Assembly (NCBI RefSeq): GCF_002884445.1
Contig: NZ_KZ614144.1
Coordinates: 3,826,094 to 3,890,093 of the forward strand
Direction of reading: 5' to 3'
Source: Paenibacillus castaneae
GTDB taxonomy: Bacteria > Bacillota > Bacilli > Paenibacillales > Paenibacillaceae
Length of the DNA stretch: 64,000 nucleotides
A program made the translations under genes and the position numbers. Under the pieces are notes generated by a model. It had not been told where the DNA came from, did not search any database, and saw only the letters and a program-made list of their open reading frames with translations. The stretch's first letter is position 1. Each line of letters opens with the position of its first letter. This document shows, in pieces, positions 1 through 8,659 of the stretch.

Positions 1-18
1 ATCCAATTCACACTGCTA

Positions 19-27
19 TGCTATAAT
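19..27 (+). promoter_or_regulatory. extended -10 promoter element for the histidine kinase gene
   Basis: TGCTATAAT is a consensus extended -10 (TGn plus TATAAT). The -35 region would be at or beyond the window edge. Its position argues that translation of the kinase starts downstream at 62 and not at an ATG that overlaps the -10 box. Confidence 0.5.
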
Positions 28-61
28 GAAACAAATTCTAATGAGGGAGCTATGTTCCTGC

Positions 62-1198
62 ATGAATAAATTGCTATACCGCATTCGAATTCTGCTAGTA
101 GCCGTACCGGCCGTCATAAGCATGAACAACATCGATGCAGGATCATACGCTACTTATACAGCCCTTGTATTGCTCGCTCTTCTTCTTATTAAAGCAGGCA
201 GACTGCTTCCGCAGCTGGCTAATCTGTTCTTATTAGCCGAACTCATCGGATTTGGAGCGCTTTCTTATCTATATGGAGGCGTCTTATTTTTACTGATTTT
301 CTCCACATTAATTGCGGCATTCCGCAGCAAACCTGCACCATACGTATGCGCAGGCTGGACTATTGCCGGATTGGCTGTGCTTTATATCGTCCTGAGCAGC
401 AGCGGTAGAAATTATGAATTGATTATTGCTGTGCTCCTGCTGTGGGCTGCGATAGCGGCAATCCTCTATACAGCCAATGAATTTGAGGATAAGCGGCACA
501 AAGTAGAAGATTTATATGAAGCACTGGCACTAAGTCATGAGCAATTAGATTCCGCAAGACTTCGAATGCTTGAATATGCATCTCAGGTTGAGCATTACGC
601 GCAAGTCGAGGAACGAAATCGGATAGCCAAAGATATTCATGACGATCTCGGCCATCGACTCATTCGTGTGAAGATGATGTCAGAGGCTGCTCTGCACCTA
701 TTCGAGTCGGATACGATGCGCTCTCGCGCAATGGTTGCTCAAATACGCGATCAGCTGCAGGATAGCATGGAGCGAATGCGCCGCACCGTTCGCAAGCTTA
801 CTGCGGAAGATGTCAGTGATGTGAGACGTTACGCATTAGACCGTCTGGTAGAAGAGTCAGTGGATGCTTTAGGAATAGCTGTAAGCTTTGAGGTTGGCGG
901 CTTTCCCCGCCCTATGTATCCAAGCATGGAACTCAGTTTGTTCAAAAATGCCCAAGAAGCTATCACCAATGCTGTCCGCCATGGAAACGCTACTGCCGTA
1001 TCCGTCAGGCTGCAATTTCAGTCTAATTTCGTTGCATTAACGGTGTCCAATAATGGCAGCCTGCCGACCGAGCCTATTGAAGCCGGTCTAGGCTTGCGAG
1101 GCATGAAAGAAAGAATAGCACTAATAGGCGGTCGCCTTGAATGGCAGCAGTCTGAGCAATTTTCCATTACTACGATTTTGCCGCTCCTTGGCGAATAG
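62..1198 (+). CDS. two-component sensor histidine kinase, DesK/NarX-type (HisKA_3)
   Basis: Membrane sensor kinase of about 378 residues. The N-terminal third is a set of hydrophobic segments (about five or six membrane spans, no sizeable extracellular domain), followed by a short coiled-coil stretch. The HisKA_3 phosphoacceptor motif RIAKDIHDDLGHRL places the histidine near residue 193. The ATPase N-box is NAQEAITNAVRHGNA (about residue 300) and the G-box is GLGLRGMKERI. I chose the ATG at 62 because a GGGAG ribosome site lies about 12 nt upstream and a -10 box overlaps the earlier ATG at 26. The next gene is its response regulator, 37 bp away, so the two are cotranscribed. DesK-like kinases often sense membrane or cell-envelope state; the ABC exporter downstream is the likely target. 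The signal is unknown. Confidence 0.93.
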   Translation: MNKLLYRIRILLVAVPAVISMNNIDAGSYATYTALVLLALLLIKAGRLLPQLANLFLLAELIGFGALSYLYGGVLFLLIFSTLIAAFRSKPAPYVCAGWTIAGLAVLYIVLSSSGRNYELIIAVLLLWAAIAAILYTANEFEDKRHKVEDLYEALALSHEQLDSARLRMLEYASQVEHYAQVEERNRIAKDIHDDLGHRLIRVKMMSEAALHLFESDTMRSRAMVAQIRDQLQDSMERMRRTVRKLTAEDVSDVRRYALDRLVEESVDALGIAVSFEVGGFPRPMYPSMELSLFKNAQEAITNAVRHGNATAVSVRLQFQSNFVALTVSNNGSLPTEPIEAGLGLRGMKERIALIGGRLEWQQSEQFSITTILPLLGE

Positions 1199-1235
1199 CT
1201 TCTAACTTGGTACATTTAATTGGAGGAATCACGTT

Positions 1236-1883
1236 ATGATTAACGTATTGATCGTGGACGATGATCCATTTATTCGTGAAAGCATGCACGTAATCTTGGA
1301 GCTGGACAGTGATTTGCATGTAGCCGGTGTTTGCGGGAATGGCCTAGAAGCAGCTGAATTTGTTCGACAGCAGTCTGTCGACGTTGTGGTTATGGACATC
1401 CGGATGCCTGTTTGTGACGGCGTGGAGGGCACGAAGCTGCTGCGAGCGCTTGATGCTCCGCCATCCGTATTGATCTTAACGACCTTTGACGATGACGAAT
1501 ATATTGCGCAGGCAATTCGTAACGGAGCGAACGGCTATTTGCTCAAGAATGTTCCCCCTAGCCGAATCATAAGCGGTATCAAGACCGTACACGAGGGTTC
1601 GATGCTCATTCATCCTGATATTGCCCGCAAGCTGGCCGATATGCTTGAACCTTCTCGCGGGGATAAAGATTTAAACAAGACAATAACAATGGCCGGGCTT
1701 ACACAAGCTGAAAGCCAAATTGTTCGTCATATCGCTGATGGTAAATCCAACAAAGAAATTGCAGCCTCATTATTTTTAAGCGAGGGAACGATCAAAAACT
1801 ATATTACGGAAATACTGCATAAGCTGGAGCTCCGTGATCGAACGCAAATCGCTATTTTTTATTTGAAATTATTGCATCAATAA
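1236..1883 (+). CDS. NarL/DesR-family response regulator
   Basis: A 215-residue two-domain regulator. The receiver domain has the acidic pair DDD near residue 9, the phosphoacceptor Asp54 in VVVMDIRMP, the conserved Thr in ILTTFDDD and Lys in LLKNV. A LuxR-type HTH occupies about residues 150-200 (LTQAESQIVRHIADG, SNKEIAASLFLSEGTIKNY). A GGAGG ribosome site precedes the ATG. It should be phosphorylated by the preceding kinase and act on DNA. By analogy with similar clusters, the ABC exporter at 2666-4443 is the probable regulon; this is inference from neighbourhood. Confidence 0.95.
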   Translation: MINVLIVDDDPFIRESMHVILELDSDLHVAGVCGNGLEAAEFVRQQSVDVVVMDIRMPVCDGVEGTKLLRALDAPPSVLILTTFDDDEYIAQAIRNGANGYLLKNVPPSRIISGIKTVHEGSMLIHPDIARKLADMLEPSRGDKDLNKTITMAGLTQAESQIVRHIADGKSNKEIAASLFLSEGTIKNYITEILHKLELRDRTQIAIFYLKLLHQ

Positions 1884-1909
1884 TTGTTAAACAGGGAGCG
1901 ACAACAGCA

Positions 1910-2554
1910 ATGACTTTACAGACTACTACAGATTTGCAAGGCTTTACACAAACAGACTTTGATGTTTTCCAGCTGCAAGGGCTAGAGGAAAGAATGGCAG
2001 CCATACAAAATCAAATTCAACCTAAATTTCGTGCAATCGGGGAACAGCTGAGCGTAGATGTCGCCGTCCATGCAGGCAATGAAATGTATTTGCATGTTGC
2101 CAGACATGCCCGCCGCAAAGTAAATCCGCCGAAAGACACATGGTTGGCGATTTGCAGCAATAAACGCGGCTACAAAGCTCATCCCCATTTCCAGCTCGGC
2201 TTATTTGATGATCATTTATTTCTTTGGCTGGCGCTTATTTACGAAGTTCCTAATAAATCGAATATTGCTAGAGCCTTCTTAAACCAAATGGAACAAGTTA
2301 TCGCAACAGTACCGAAAGATTATGTGCTCTCATTGGATCATATGAAGAAAGAATCCACCGTTGTCGGCGATATGTCGAAGCAGGATTGGAACGACGTGCT
2401 TGTCCGCTTCCGCGATGTCCAGAAAGCAGAGCTGCTGATTGGCCGACATATCAAAGCTGACGACGCGCTCCTGCGTGACGGCAATAAACTTCTGACATTC
2501 GCATCCAGCACATATGAAACATTAATGCCGCTCTATCGAATGGCAAATTTATAA
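1910..2554 (+). CDS. DUF1054 (UPF0637, YktB-like) protein
   Basis: A 214-residue soluble protein recognisable as the YktB/UPF0637 family by its opening GFTQTDFDVFQLQGLEERM and the central HPHFQLGLFDDHLFLWLA segment. Family function is unknown. No signal peptide or membrane segment is visible. A GGGAG site lies upstream of ATG 1910, only 26 bp after the response regulator, so it is probably part of the same transcript. A hairpin terminator follows at 2563-2610. Confidence 0.88.
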   Translation: MTLQTTTDLQGFTQTDFDVFQLQGLEERMAAIQNQIQPKFRAIGEQLSVDVAVHAGNEMYLHVARHARRKVNPPKDTWLAICSNKRGYKAHPHFQLGLFDDHLFLWLALIYEVPNKSNIARAFLNQMEQVIATVPKDYVLSLDHMKKESTVVGDMSKQDWNDVLVRFRDVQKAELLIGRHIKADDALLRDGNKLLTFASSTYETLMPLYRMANL

Positions 2555-2562
2555 CATTTCTG

Positions 2563-2610
2563 AGGCTGTGCTCAAGGGGCTTTTCATTCTTTTGATCACA
2601 GCCTTTTCTT
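2563..2610 (+). terminator. intrinsic terminator after the DUF1054 gene
   Basis: Stem AGGCTGTG (2563-2570) pairs with CACAGCCT (2597-2604), followed by a T-rich tail. It separates the regulatory genes from the ABC exporter, so the latter probably has its own promoter. Confidence 0.65.
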
Positions 2611-2665
2611 AGAAATGATTGCGGCAGCGCAGCCATATGCTAATAACTAAGGAGTGTGAGAATCG

Positions 2666-3427
2666 ATGTCCACAAACGTACATAATTCGAATCCTGAAAT
2701 AGCAGCTGTAGATTTAAAAGATATTTCGCGTACCTTTCATTCTCGAACGGTGCTGAGCAATATATCGCTTTCCATCCCACGGGGTGAGTTATTTGGTCTT
2801 CTGGGTCCATCCGGTTCCGGCAAAACGACCCTAATTAAAATAATGACAGGTATCGATCGTTCAGATGCGGGTTCCGTTCATATGCTGGGTGTCCCCATGC
2901 CCCAGCTTAGTATGCTTCAGAGCTTTGGGTACATGGCCCAATCGGATGCTTTGTATAACGAATTAACTGGCAAACAAAATTTATCTTTTTTTGGAGCGAT
3001 GTTCGGTTTAAAAGGAGCCCTGCTCAAAGAGCGCATTCAAATGGCAACTGACTTAGTTGATCTTTCCCAGCATTTACACAGAGGAGTTTCTACTTACTCA
3101 GGAGGCATGAAACGACGTTTGTCTCTCGCGATAGCGTTGCTTCACGAGCCTAAGCTGCTTATTTTAGACGAGCCTACCATCGGGATTGATCCCGTTCTGC
3201 GCAAATCCATTTGGATGGAATTAACCGCATTAAGTAAACAAGGCGTGACGATTATCGTCACTACACATGCGATGGACGAAGCGATGAAATGTGATCGATT
3301 AGGACTGATCCGTGATGGCAAGCTTATTGCGGTCAACACACCGCAGGCAATAATCGAGTCAGCCGGCTGCAGCACTCTTGAAGATGCCTTTATCGCTTTA
3401 GGACAAAAAGGAGGTGCGGAACAATGA
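2666..3427 (+). CDS. ABC-2 type exporter, ATP-binding protein
   Basis: A 253-residue ATPase with Walker A GPSGSGKTT at residues 47-55, signature YSGGMKRRL, Walker B LLILDEPTIGIDP and the H-loop TTHAMDEA. This is the DrrA/NatA-type subfamily that works with ABC-2 permeases in drug, lipid or bacteriocin export. AAGGAG lies about 9 nt before the ATG. Its stop overlaps the start of the permease gene (ATGA), so the two are translationally coupled. The substrate cannot be deduced. Confidence 0.93.
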   Translation: MSTNVHNSNPEIAAVDLKDISRTFHSRTVLSNISLSIPRGELFGLLGPSGSGKTTLIKIMTGIDRSDAGSVHMLGVPMPQLSMLQSFGYMAQSDALYNELTGKQNLSFFGAMFGLKGALLKERIQMATDLVDLSQHLHRGVSTYSGGMKRRLSLAIALLHEPKLLILDEPTIGIDPVLRKSIWMELTALSKQGVTIIVTTHAMDEAMKCDRLGLIRDGKLIAVNTPQAIIESAGCSTLEDAFIALGQKGGAEQ

Positions 3428-4443
3428 GAATACGTGCGCTGGCAATCCGAATCATTAGGCAATTCCTACGGGACAAACGAACGCTTGCCTTATTATTTCT
3501 AGCACCGCTGCTTATTTTAAGCTTGATGAAGCTCGTATTTGCCGGACAATCGGTTTCTCCTGCAATTGGAATAATCGATATTCCTCCCTCTCTTGCAAGT
3601 AAATTCGAAGGCACAAATGCCACGATAACTGATTATAAAACAAATGAAAGCGCTTATTCGGCGCTGGAAGAAGGCAAGCTGGACGCCATCCTGCAATTTA
3701 CAGGAGATACTCCTGAGCTGCTTCTGGAAGGCAGCGATCCTTCGATCAACAAAGCTGTTCTGCTGTTCCTGCAAAGCTCTTTGCAAACAGGAAACAGTGG
3801 TATAGCATTAAGCATCCATTATTTGCATGGCGGTCCTGATATGGCGCCCTTCGATTCATTTGGTCCCGTGCTGATTGGATTCTTTTCTTTCTTCTTTGTA
3901 TTCATTCTTGCCGGCGTTTCCTTTCTGCGGGAGAGAACTAGCGGTACTCTTGAACGTTTGCTCACTACTCCGATTCGCCGTTCTGAGGTTGTACTTGGCT
4001 ACCTCACCGGATTTGGCATATTCACGCTTCTGCAAGCTACTTTAATCGCATGGTTCTCAGTAGATGTGCTGGGACTATATATGGTTGGTAACATAGGCAG
4101 CATTTTGCTTATTAATTTGCTCCTATCCTTAACGGCATTAACACTCGGCACCCTGCTCTCCTCGTTTGCGAGCAGTGAATTTCAGATCATACAATTCATT
4201 CCAATCGTAATTGTACCGCAAGCGTTTTTTTCCGGCTTATTTAATTTAGATGCTATGAATCCATGGTTGCAGAAGCTGAGCTATATAATGCCGCTCAAAT
4301 ATGGGGCTGATGCGATGAAGGGGATCATGATAAGGGGCGAGGGCTGGAATGATTACCAATTAGATGTTTATGTATTGGTCGGCTTTTCACTCGTGTTTGC
4401 GATTTTGAATGTCCTTGCGCTCAAGAAGCATCGGAGTATGTAA
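3424..4443 (+). CDS. ABC-2 type exporter, permease protein
   Basis: A 339-residue membrane protein with the ABC-2 architecture: one N-terminal membrane span (residues about 20-40), a large extracytoplasmic region of about 120 residues, then five hydrophobic segments in the C-terminal half. The cytoplasmic coupling motif FLRERTSGTLERLLTTPIRR is typical of YhgE/DrrB-like permeases. The gene overlaps the ATPase by 4 nt and follows the sensor kinase module, which suggests an envelope-stress or antimicrobial efflux pump. Confidence 0.92.
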   Translation: MRIRALAIRIIRQFLRDKRTLALLFLAPLLILSLMKLVFAGQSVSPAIGIIDIPPSLASKFEGTNATITDYKTNESAYSALEEGKLDAILQFTGDTPELLLEGSDPSINKAVLLFLQSSLQTGNSGIALSIHYLHGGPDMAPFDSFGPVLIGFFSFFFVFILAGVSFLRERTSGTLERLLTTPIRRSEVVLGYLTGFGIFTLLQATLIAWFSVDVLGLYMVGNIGSILLINLLLSLTALTLGTLLSSFASSEFQIIQFIPIVIVPQAFFSGLFNLDAMNPWLQKLSYIMPLKYGADAMKGIMIRGEGWNDYQLDVYVLVGFSLVFAILNVLALKKHRSM

Positions 4444-4497
4444 CCATGCGTTCTATAGGCTGAGCCAAAAGAAACAGGCTGCTTATTTTTGCCTTTT

Positions 4498-4699
4498 CGA
4501 AATAGAGCTAATTTCTAGCTCTATTTCGTCCGATGTAACCCAATTTTGTGGATTAGAGCTAGTTTCTAGCTCTATTCTGCTCAACATCAGGCGTATGAGC
4601 TCATTTTCACCATTTCCCCTAGGAATAGAGCTAGTTTCTAGCTCTATTTCGTCCGAAGTAACCCAATTTTGTGGAATAGAGCTAGTTTCTAGCTCTATT
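4498..4699. repeat. four hairpin repeats in two duplicated units
   Basis: Four near-identical imperfect palindromes of 25 bp (arms AATAGAGCTA and TAGCTCTATT around a 5-nt loop, GTTTC or ATTTC) lie at 4501-4525, about 4552-4576, 4624-4648 and 4675-4699. They are arranged as two units: hairpin, 26-bp spacer starting TCGTCCGA, hairpin. The first hairpin extends to a 13-bp stem (4498-4528). They follow the exporter permease and precede a bidirectional terminator. Nothing here looks translated. Confidence 0.85.
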
Positions 4700-4712
4700 C
4701 TGCTCAGCCTTT

Positions 4713-4764
4713 AAAAGGAGGCCATCCTTTAAGGTCTATAACCTTTAGGATGGCCCCTTTTCCT
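4713..4764. terminator. bidirectional terminator between convergent genes
   Basis: A long hairpin (GGCCATCCT ... AGGATGGCC, with further A/T pairing) flanked by AAAAGG and CCTTTT lies between the plus-strand exporter and the minus-strand MFS gene. Confidence 0.8.
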
Positions 4765-4771
4765 GTTTACT

Positions 4772-5965
4772 CTATTTCGTACTATCCATTGACACAGTTG
4801 GTACATTTATTTTGTCCAGTTGACGGAATCGCATAAGCAGCAGAAGCGCCGCCAAGCACAGAATACCGCCGAGCAAATAAGGAAGTCCCATCTCAATCGT
4901 GAAGATGAAGGAACCTAGCAGCGGGCCGGCTATGCGCCCTAAACTGTCCATTGATGAGCTTAGTCCTGAAGCTACCCCCTTGCCTACCGTCGTCTTCTGC
5001 GTAATGAGCGAGGTGACGCAAGGACGGATTAGTGCGTTCCCGATACCGAATACAGCAAGCGACATCGTTGCCCACCATAGCGAGTGTGCACCTAACAAGA
5101 GGAAAAATCCAAGTGCCGAGATGACTAGGCCAATTGCAATATATTTCGGTTCCTCGCCATCCTTGATTCTCCGGCGCACAATACCGCCCTGCACAAGAGC
5201 GCCAACAAATCCGCATACAAAAAACAAAATGCCGACCTGCAGCGGAGTAACGTCAAAGCGGCGCATGCCGAAGAACTGCAAGGTTGCTTCTAAGCCAGCC
5301 AACGTAAAGGTTACAAAAAAGGCTAATACATACAAATATTTGAGTGGTCCTGTAAAAGCAGCCCAGCGCGAAACCCTCTTCTCCGATGATTTCTGCCGCT
5401 CATGGGGAGCAAGCGATTCCTTCAGCTTCACAGCAGCAAGCACGAATGTGACAAGTGCCAAAACCGAAGCTGCATAAAAAGGGGTTTCCAGTGAGATCAC
5501 ACTAAGTAATCCTCCAAAGCCTGGCCCTATTGTGAAGCCAAGTCCAATGGACATGCCGACGAGTCCCATTCCCTTTGTACGATGCTCCGGGGGCGTGATG
5601 TCTGCTACATAAGCGACAATAACCGATGCGACTGCACCGGAGAATAATCCACCAAGAACTCGTGACAAATACATAAGCGTCAAGCTGCCGGACGATAATC
5701 CAAATAATAGAAAGCTTGCAGCGAAGCCTAATACGCCAATCAATATAATAGGTCTTCTGCCTATTCGATCAGACAGACTTCCCCAGAACGGAGATAAGAA
5801 GAGTGAGACGGCGGAATAAATGGCCAACATGCGGCCTGTATGTAATTCCGCTTTACTAGGATCTGCGGCTTGAATAATCTCGGGCATAACCGGGATAATA
5901 ATGCCGAAACCAATAAATGTTGTCATTAAAATAGCCATTACAATAAGCATGCGTTTATCCTTCAT
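4772..5965 (-). CDS. MFS drug:H+ antiporter, DHA1/TetA-like
   Basis: About 397 residues with 12 hydrophobic segments. Motif A appears as GSLSDRIGRRP in the first cytoplasmic loop, and the antiporter-type motif C region GLGFTIGPGFGG lies in segment 5. This is the 12-span TetA/NorA-like group that exports drugs or other small hydrophobic compounds. I place the start at 5965 (MKDKRMLIV) because GGAGGG sits 8 nt upstream; a longer reading would begin at 6004 without a ribosome site. It is a single-gene transcript ending in the terminator at 4713-4764. The substrate is not predictable. Confidence 0.9.
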   Translation of the reverse strand: MKDKRMLIVMAILMTTFIGFGIIIPVMPEIIQAADPSKAELHTGRMLAIYSAVSLFLSPFWGSLSDRIGRRPIILIGVLGFAASFLLFGLSSGSLTLMYLSRVLGGLFSGAVASVIVAYVADITPPEHRTKGMGLVGMSIGLGFTIGPGFGGLLSVISLETPFYAASVLALVTFVLAAVKLKESLAPHERQKSSEKRVSRWAAFTGPLKYLYVLAFFVTFTLAGLEATLQFFGMRRFDVTPLQVGILFFVCGFVGALVQGGIVRRRIKDGEEPKYIAIGLVISALGFFLLLGAHSLWWATMSLAVFGIGNALIRPCVTSLITQKTTVGKGVASGLSSSMDSLGRIAGPLLGSFIFTIEMGLPYLLGGILCLAALLLLMRFRQLDKINVPTVSMDSTK

Positions 5966-6081
5966 GTTTGAATCCCTCCACCAACCTATGTTACCACATT
6001 CCAATATCTATCATGTATGAACAATTGACGAACATATAGAGATTACGTGCTTCTGTACAGCTCTCGTATTAAAATTGAAGC

Positions 6082-6109
6082 TTGCAATCCCCCCTGTATT
6101 TGCTATACT
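6082..6109 (+). promoter_or_regulatory. sigma-A-type promoter of speA
   Basis: TTGCAA (6082-6087), a 16-bp spacer and an extended -10 TGCTATACT (6101-6109) lie about 40 bp before the speA start. Confidence 0.55.
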
Positions 6110-6149
6110 CAATTTTGTTTGTTACCTCAATGGAAAGGCAGGGATAGCG

Positions 6150-7619
6150 ATGGATCATAATAAAACCCCGCTCTTCACCGCACTTCGCCGTCATGCGGAG
6201 CAAGATCCCGTTCAGTTTCATATACCTGGACATAAAAAAGGCTTGGGCAGTGATTCGGAATTTCGCGAATTTATCGGCGATAACGCATTGTCGATCGATT
6301 TAATCAATATAGCGCCGCTCGATGACTTGCATCAGCCAGTCGGAGTTATCGAAGAAGCGCAGAAGCTTGCTGCCGATGCTTTCGGCTCGGACTACACTTA
6401 TTTCTCTGTACAAGGAACAAGCGGCGCCATAATGACGATGATATTAACCGTATGTGCACCAGGAGACAAAATCATTGTTCCGCGTAATGTACACAAATCC
6501 ATTATGTCTGCTATTATTTTCGCAGGAGCTAGACCTGTATTTATCTCACCAGCGCGTGATAATAATCTTGGAATAGACCACGGCATTACAACCCGTTCCG
6601 TACGCAAGGCATTGGAGCGCCATCCAGATGCCAAAGCCGTTCTAGTTATCAATCCGACTTACTTTGGCATATGTGCTAATTTAAAAGAAATAGTCGAACT
6701 CGTTCACAGCTTCGACATCCCTGTGCTTGTGGACGAGGCGCATGGCGTTCTCATTCATTTCCACGAGAAGCTACCCATGTCAGCGATGCAAGCCGGCGCA
6801 GATATGGCTGCTACAAGCGTGCATAAGCTAGGCGGCTCAATGACCCAAAGCTCTGTGCTTAACGTTCGCAAGGGACGTGTCAATCCGCATCGCATTCAAA
6901 CCGTAATCAGCATGCTTACAACTACGTCAACATCGTATATTTTGCTTGCTTCGCTTGATACGTCAAGACGCAATCTTGCCTTGAATGGGCACGCTCTTGC
7001 TGAGCGCACCATTGAGCTTGCTCAATATGCTCGTCAGCAAATCAATGAAATTCCGGGACTGCATTGCTTTGGAGAAGAAATTCTTGGCGGCGAAGCGACT
7101 TACGACTATGATCCGACCAAGGTTTCCATTCACGTGCGGCATCTCGGCATCACTGGATATGAAACGGAAAACTGGCTGCGCGACAATTATAATGTGGAAA
7201 TTGAAATGAGCGATATGTATAACATTCTTTGCTTAGTTACGCCGGGAGATACCTCCGATTCCATATCAAAATTGTTAATTTCGCTGCGAGGCTTGTCCGA
7301 GCACTTCCATGAGGGCGCTGAAGCGAGAGAATTAATTGTCAAAATACCGGATATCCCGCAGTTGTCCTTAACACCTCGTGATGCTTTCTACGGCGAAACC
7401 GAGGTCATACCATTCAAGGAATCTGCTGGTCGTATTATCGCAGAATTTATATACGTTTACCCGCCGGGTATTCCAATTCTGCTGCCTGGTGAAGTCGTAA
7501 CGCAAAAAAACATCGATTACATCGTAGATCACGTCGAGGTTGGCTTACCTGTCAAAGGGCCAGAGGATCGCAGTATTCAATTTGTTAAAGTTATTGTTGA
7601 AGAAACAGCTATTTCATAA
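6150..7619 (+). CDS. speA: arginine decarboxylase, Orn/Lys/Arg decarboxylase family
   Basis: PLP-dependent fold-type I decarboxylase of 489 residues, the same length class as Bacillus SpeA. The N-terminal signature PVQFHIPGHKKG, SVQGTSGAIMTM and the PLP-lysine motif SVHKLGGSMTQSS (Lys226) are present, as is VDEAHGVLIHFHEKLP. It should convert arginine to agmatine, the first step of polyamine synthesis in Bacillus-type organisms. The start at ATG 6150 follows an AAGG-type site and lies downstream of a good promoter; an earlier in-frame codon overlaps that promoter. Some homologues (YaaO) are annotated as lysine decarboxylases, so substrate is likely but not proven. Confidence 0.9.
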   Translation: MDHNKTPLFTALRRHAEQDPVQFHIPGHKKGLGSDSEFREFIGDNALSIDLINIAPLDDLHQPVGVIEEAQKLAADAFGSDYTYFSVQGTSGAIMTMILTVCAPGDKIIVPRNVHKSIMSAIIFAGARPVFISPARDNNLGIDHGITTRSVRKALERHPDAKAVLVINPTYFGICANLKEIVELVHSFDIPVLVDEAHGVLIHFHEKLPMSAMQAGADMAATSVHKLGGSMTQSSVLNVRKGRVNPHRIQTVISMLTTTSTSYILLASLDTSRRNLALNGHALAERTIELAQYARQQINEIPGLHCFGEEILGGEATYDYDPTKVSIHVRHLGITGYETENWLRDNYNVEIEMSDMYNILCLVTPGDTSDSISKLLISLRGLSEHFHEGAEARELIVKIPDIPQLSLTPRDAFYGETEVIPFKESAGRIIAEFIYVYPPGIPILLPGEVVTQKNIDYIVDHVEVGLPVKGPEDRSIQFVKVIVEETAIS

Positions 7620-7628
7620 TCAATCCAC

Positions 7629-7676
7629 AATAACCGATTATGTGAGCCCCCATAAGGCTTCATAATCGGTTATTTA
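7629..7676 (+). terminator. terminator of speA
   Basis: A 14-bp stem AATAACCGATTATG / CATAATCGGTTATT with a short T-rich tail follows the speA stop. Confidence 0.8.
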
Positions 7677-7705
7677 TGTTATCCTTTTAAGTGTATATCC
7701 ACTTA

Positions 7706-7734
7706 TTGTCAACCCAATTTTTGCATGCTATGAT
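7706..7734 (+). promoter_or_regulatory. sigma-A-type promoter upstream of the DUF1885 gene
   Basis: TTGTCA (7706-7711), a 17-bp spacer and TATGAT (7729-7734) lie 20 bp before the start codon at 7755. Confidence 0.6.
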
Positions 7735-7754
7735 GTTGGCAGAGGTGAGATGCG

Positions 7755-8171
7755 ATGAGTCAAAGCGCTTACATTAAATTTGTGCAAGGATCATCCGTTG
7801 AAAGACTAAGCTTAGAAGAAGCGAAGGGCGTGCTCTCGCAGTATAAAGAGCAAACCGCCCTAACCGGCCAACAGCTAGACTGGAACTACGCAGAAGCTGC
7901 ATTCCCTTATACTTTCGAATCGAAACAAGATGATCGTTGGTTTTTTTTGAAAGGTATTAACCCTCTTTATAAGTACATTCTGTTCGGTACAGGTGAAGCA
8001 AACAGCGCGGCAGGGCATATGGTTCCTTGCGTTCAGGTTGTCCTTCCTGACGAAGCGACGCACGGCGATAAAGCTAAAGCTAATGAGCTATGCAAATATA
8101 TAGCCAAGCAGTTGAAAGCGGAGCTGACGATGTTTAATGGACGAACGATTTATTATTACCCTCGCAAATAA
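7755..8171 (+). CDS. DUF1885-like conserved protein
   Basis: A 138-residue soluble protein, with AGAGGTGAG ahead of the ATG. The opening SQSAYIKFVQGSS and the segments ALTGQQLDWNYAEAAFPY and YKYILFGTG match my recollection of the DUF1885 family of Bacillus/Paenibacillus; the function of that family is unknown. It has its own promoter and a terminator, so it is monocistronic. Confidence 0.8.
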   Translation: MSQSAYIKFVQGSSVERLSLEEAKGVLSQYKEQTALTGQQLDWNYAEAAFPYTFESKQDDRWFFLKGINPLYKYILFGTGEANSAAGHMVPCVQVVLPDEATHGDKAKANELCKYIAKQLKAELTMFNGRTIYYYPRK

Positions 8172-8176
8172 CACAA

Positions 8177-8211
8177 AAAAGATCCGCGAAAAGTTCTCGC
8201 GGATCTCTCTT
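8177..8211. terminator. bidirectional terminator
   Basis: Stem GATCCGCGA (8181-8189) / TCGCGGATC (8197-8205). The minus-strand side has a six-base T-run, so it mainly serves the minus-strand DUF1292 gene. Confidence 0.8.
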
Positions 8212-8238
8212 ATTATGCGTTTGATGGATCAATACGAC

Positions 8239-8547
8239 TTAGTTCTCTTCGTTCTCGGTACGGGCGATCTCTTCGTAGATAGCCGTTACGCGATCCCACT
8301 CTGCATCGTCTTCGATTCCGACTAGGAAGGATTCGTCGTTCTCTTCTTGAATACGGAAAATAACGCCATCCGCTTCAGGATCATTACGATCCAGCAGAAC
8401 AGCATAAACATTATTGTCGGATTCAAACGTATAAACCATGACCATTTCGCGTTCTTGGCCCTCGTCATCAGTCACGATTAAGACTTGCTCTTCATGCTCG
8501 TGGTCTTCTCCACAACCGCAATCAGCTCCATGTTGGTGCTCGCTCAT
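8239..8547 (-). CDS. DUF1292 (YrzB-like) acidic protein
   Basis: About 102 residues, strongly acidic. The N-terminus is rich in His, Cys and acidic residues (HQHGADCGCGEDHEHEE), which could bind metal, and is followed by the YrzB/DUF1292 core (VYTFESDNNVYAVLLDRND, VFRIQEE). YrzB family members are often found near ruvX/mltG, which is not the case here. The start at 8547 is preceded by GGGGT at 7 nt spacing. Function unknown. Confidence 0.88.
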   Translation of the reverse strand: MSEHQHGADCGCGEDHEHEEQVLIVTDDEGQEREMVMVYTFESDNNVYAVLLDRNDPEADGVIFRIQEENDESFLVGIEDDAEWDRVTAIYEEIARTENEEN

Positions 8548-8611
8548 GATATTACCCCATTTCAATGATGTATACAGACTAGTTTATCCTAGCAGATTCT
8601 ATATAGTCGGT

Positions 8612-8650
8612 CAAATAAACGCCCCTCCTTAACGTAGGGACGTTTATTTG
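8612..8650 (-). terminator. terminator of the stalk-domain protein gene
   Basis: AATAAACG..CCC / GGG.CGTTTATT hairpin directly after the stop of the minus-strand gene at 8660. Confidence 0.6.
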
Positions 8651-8659
8651 AATGCTAAA

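Noticed and set aside
4409..4714. Open frame of about 100 codons over the hairpin repeats
   Set aside because: Its sequence is just the repeat translated (ELVSSSIS recurring); no ribosome site, and it overlaps the permease gene.
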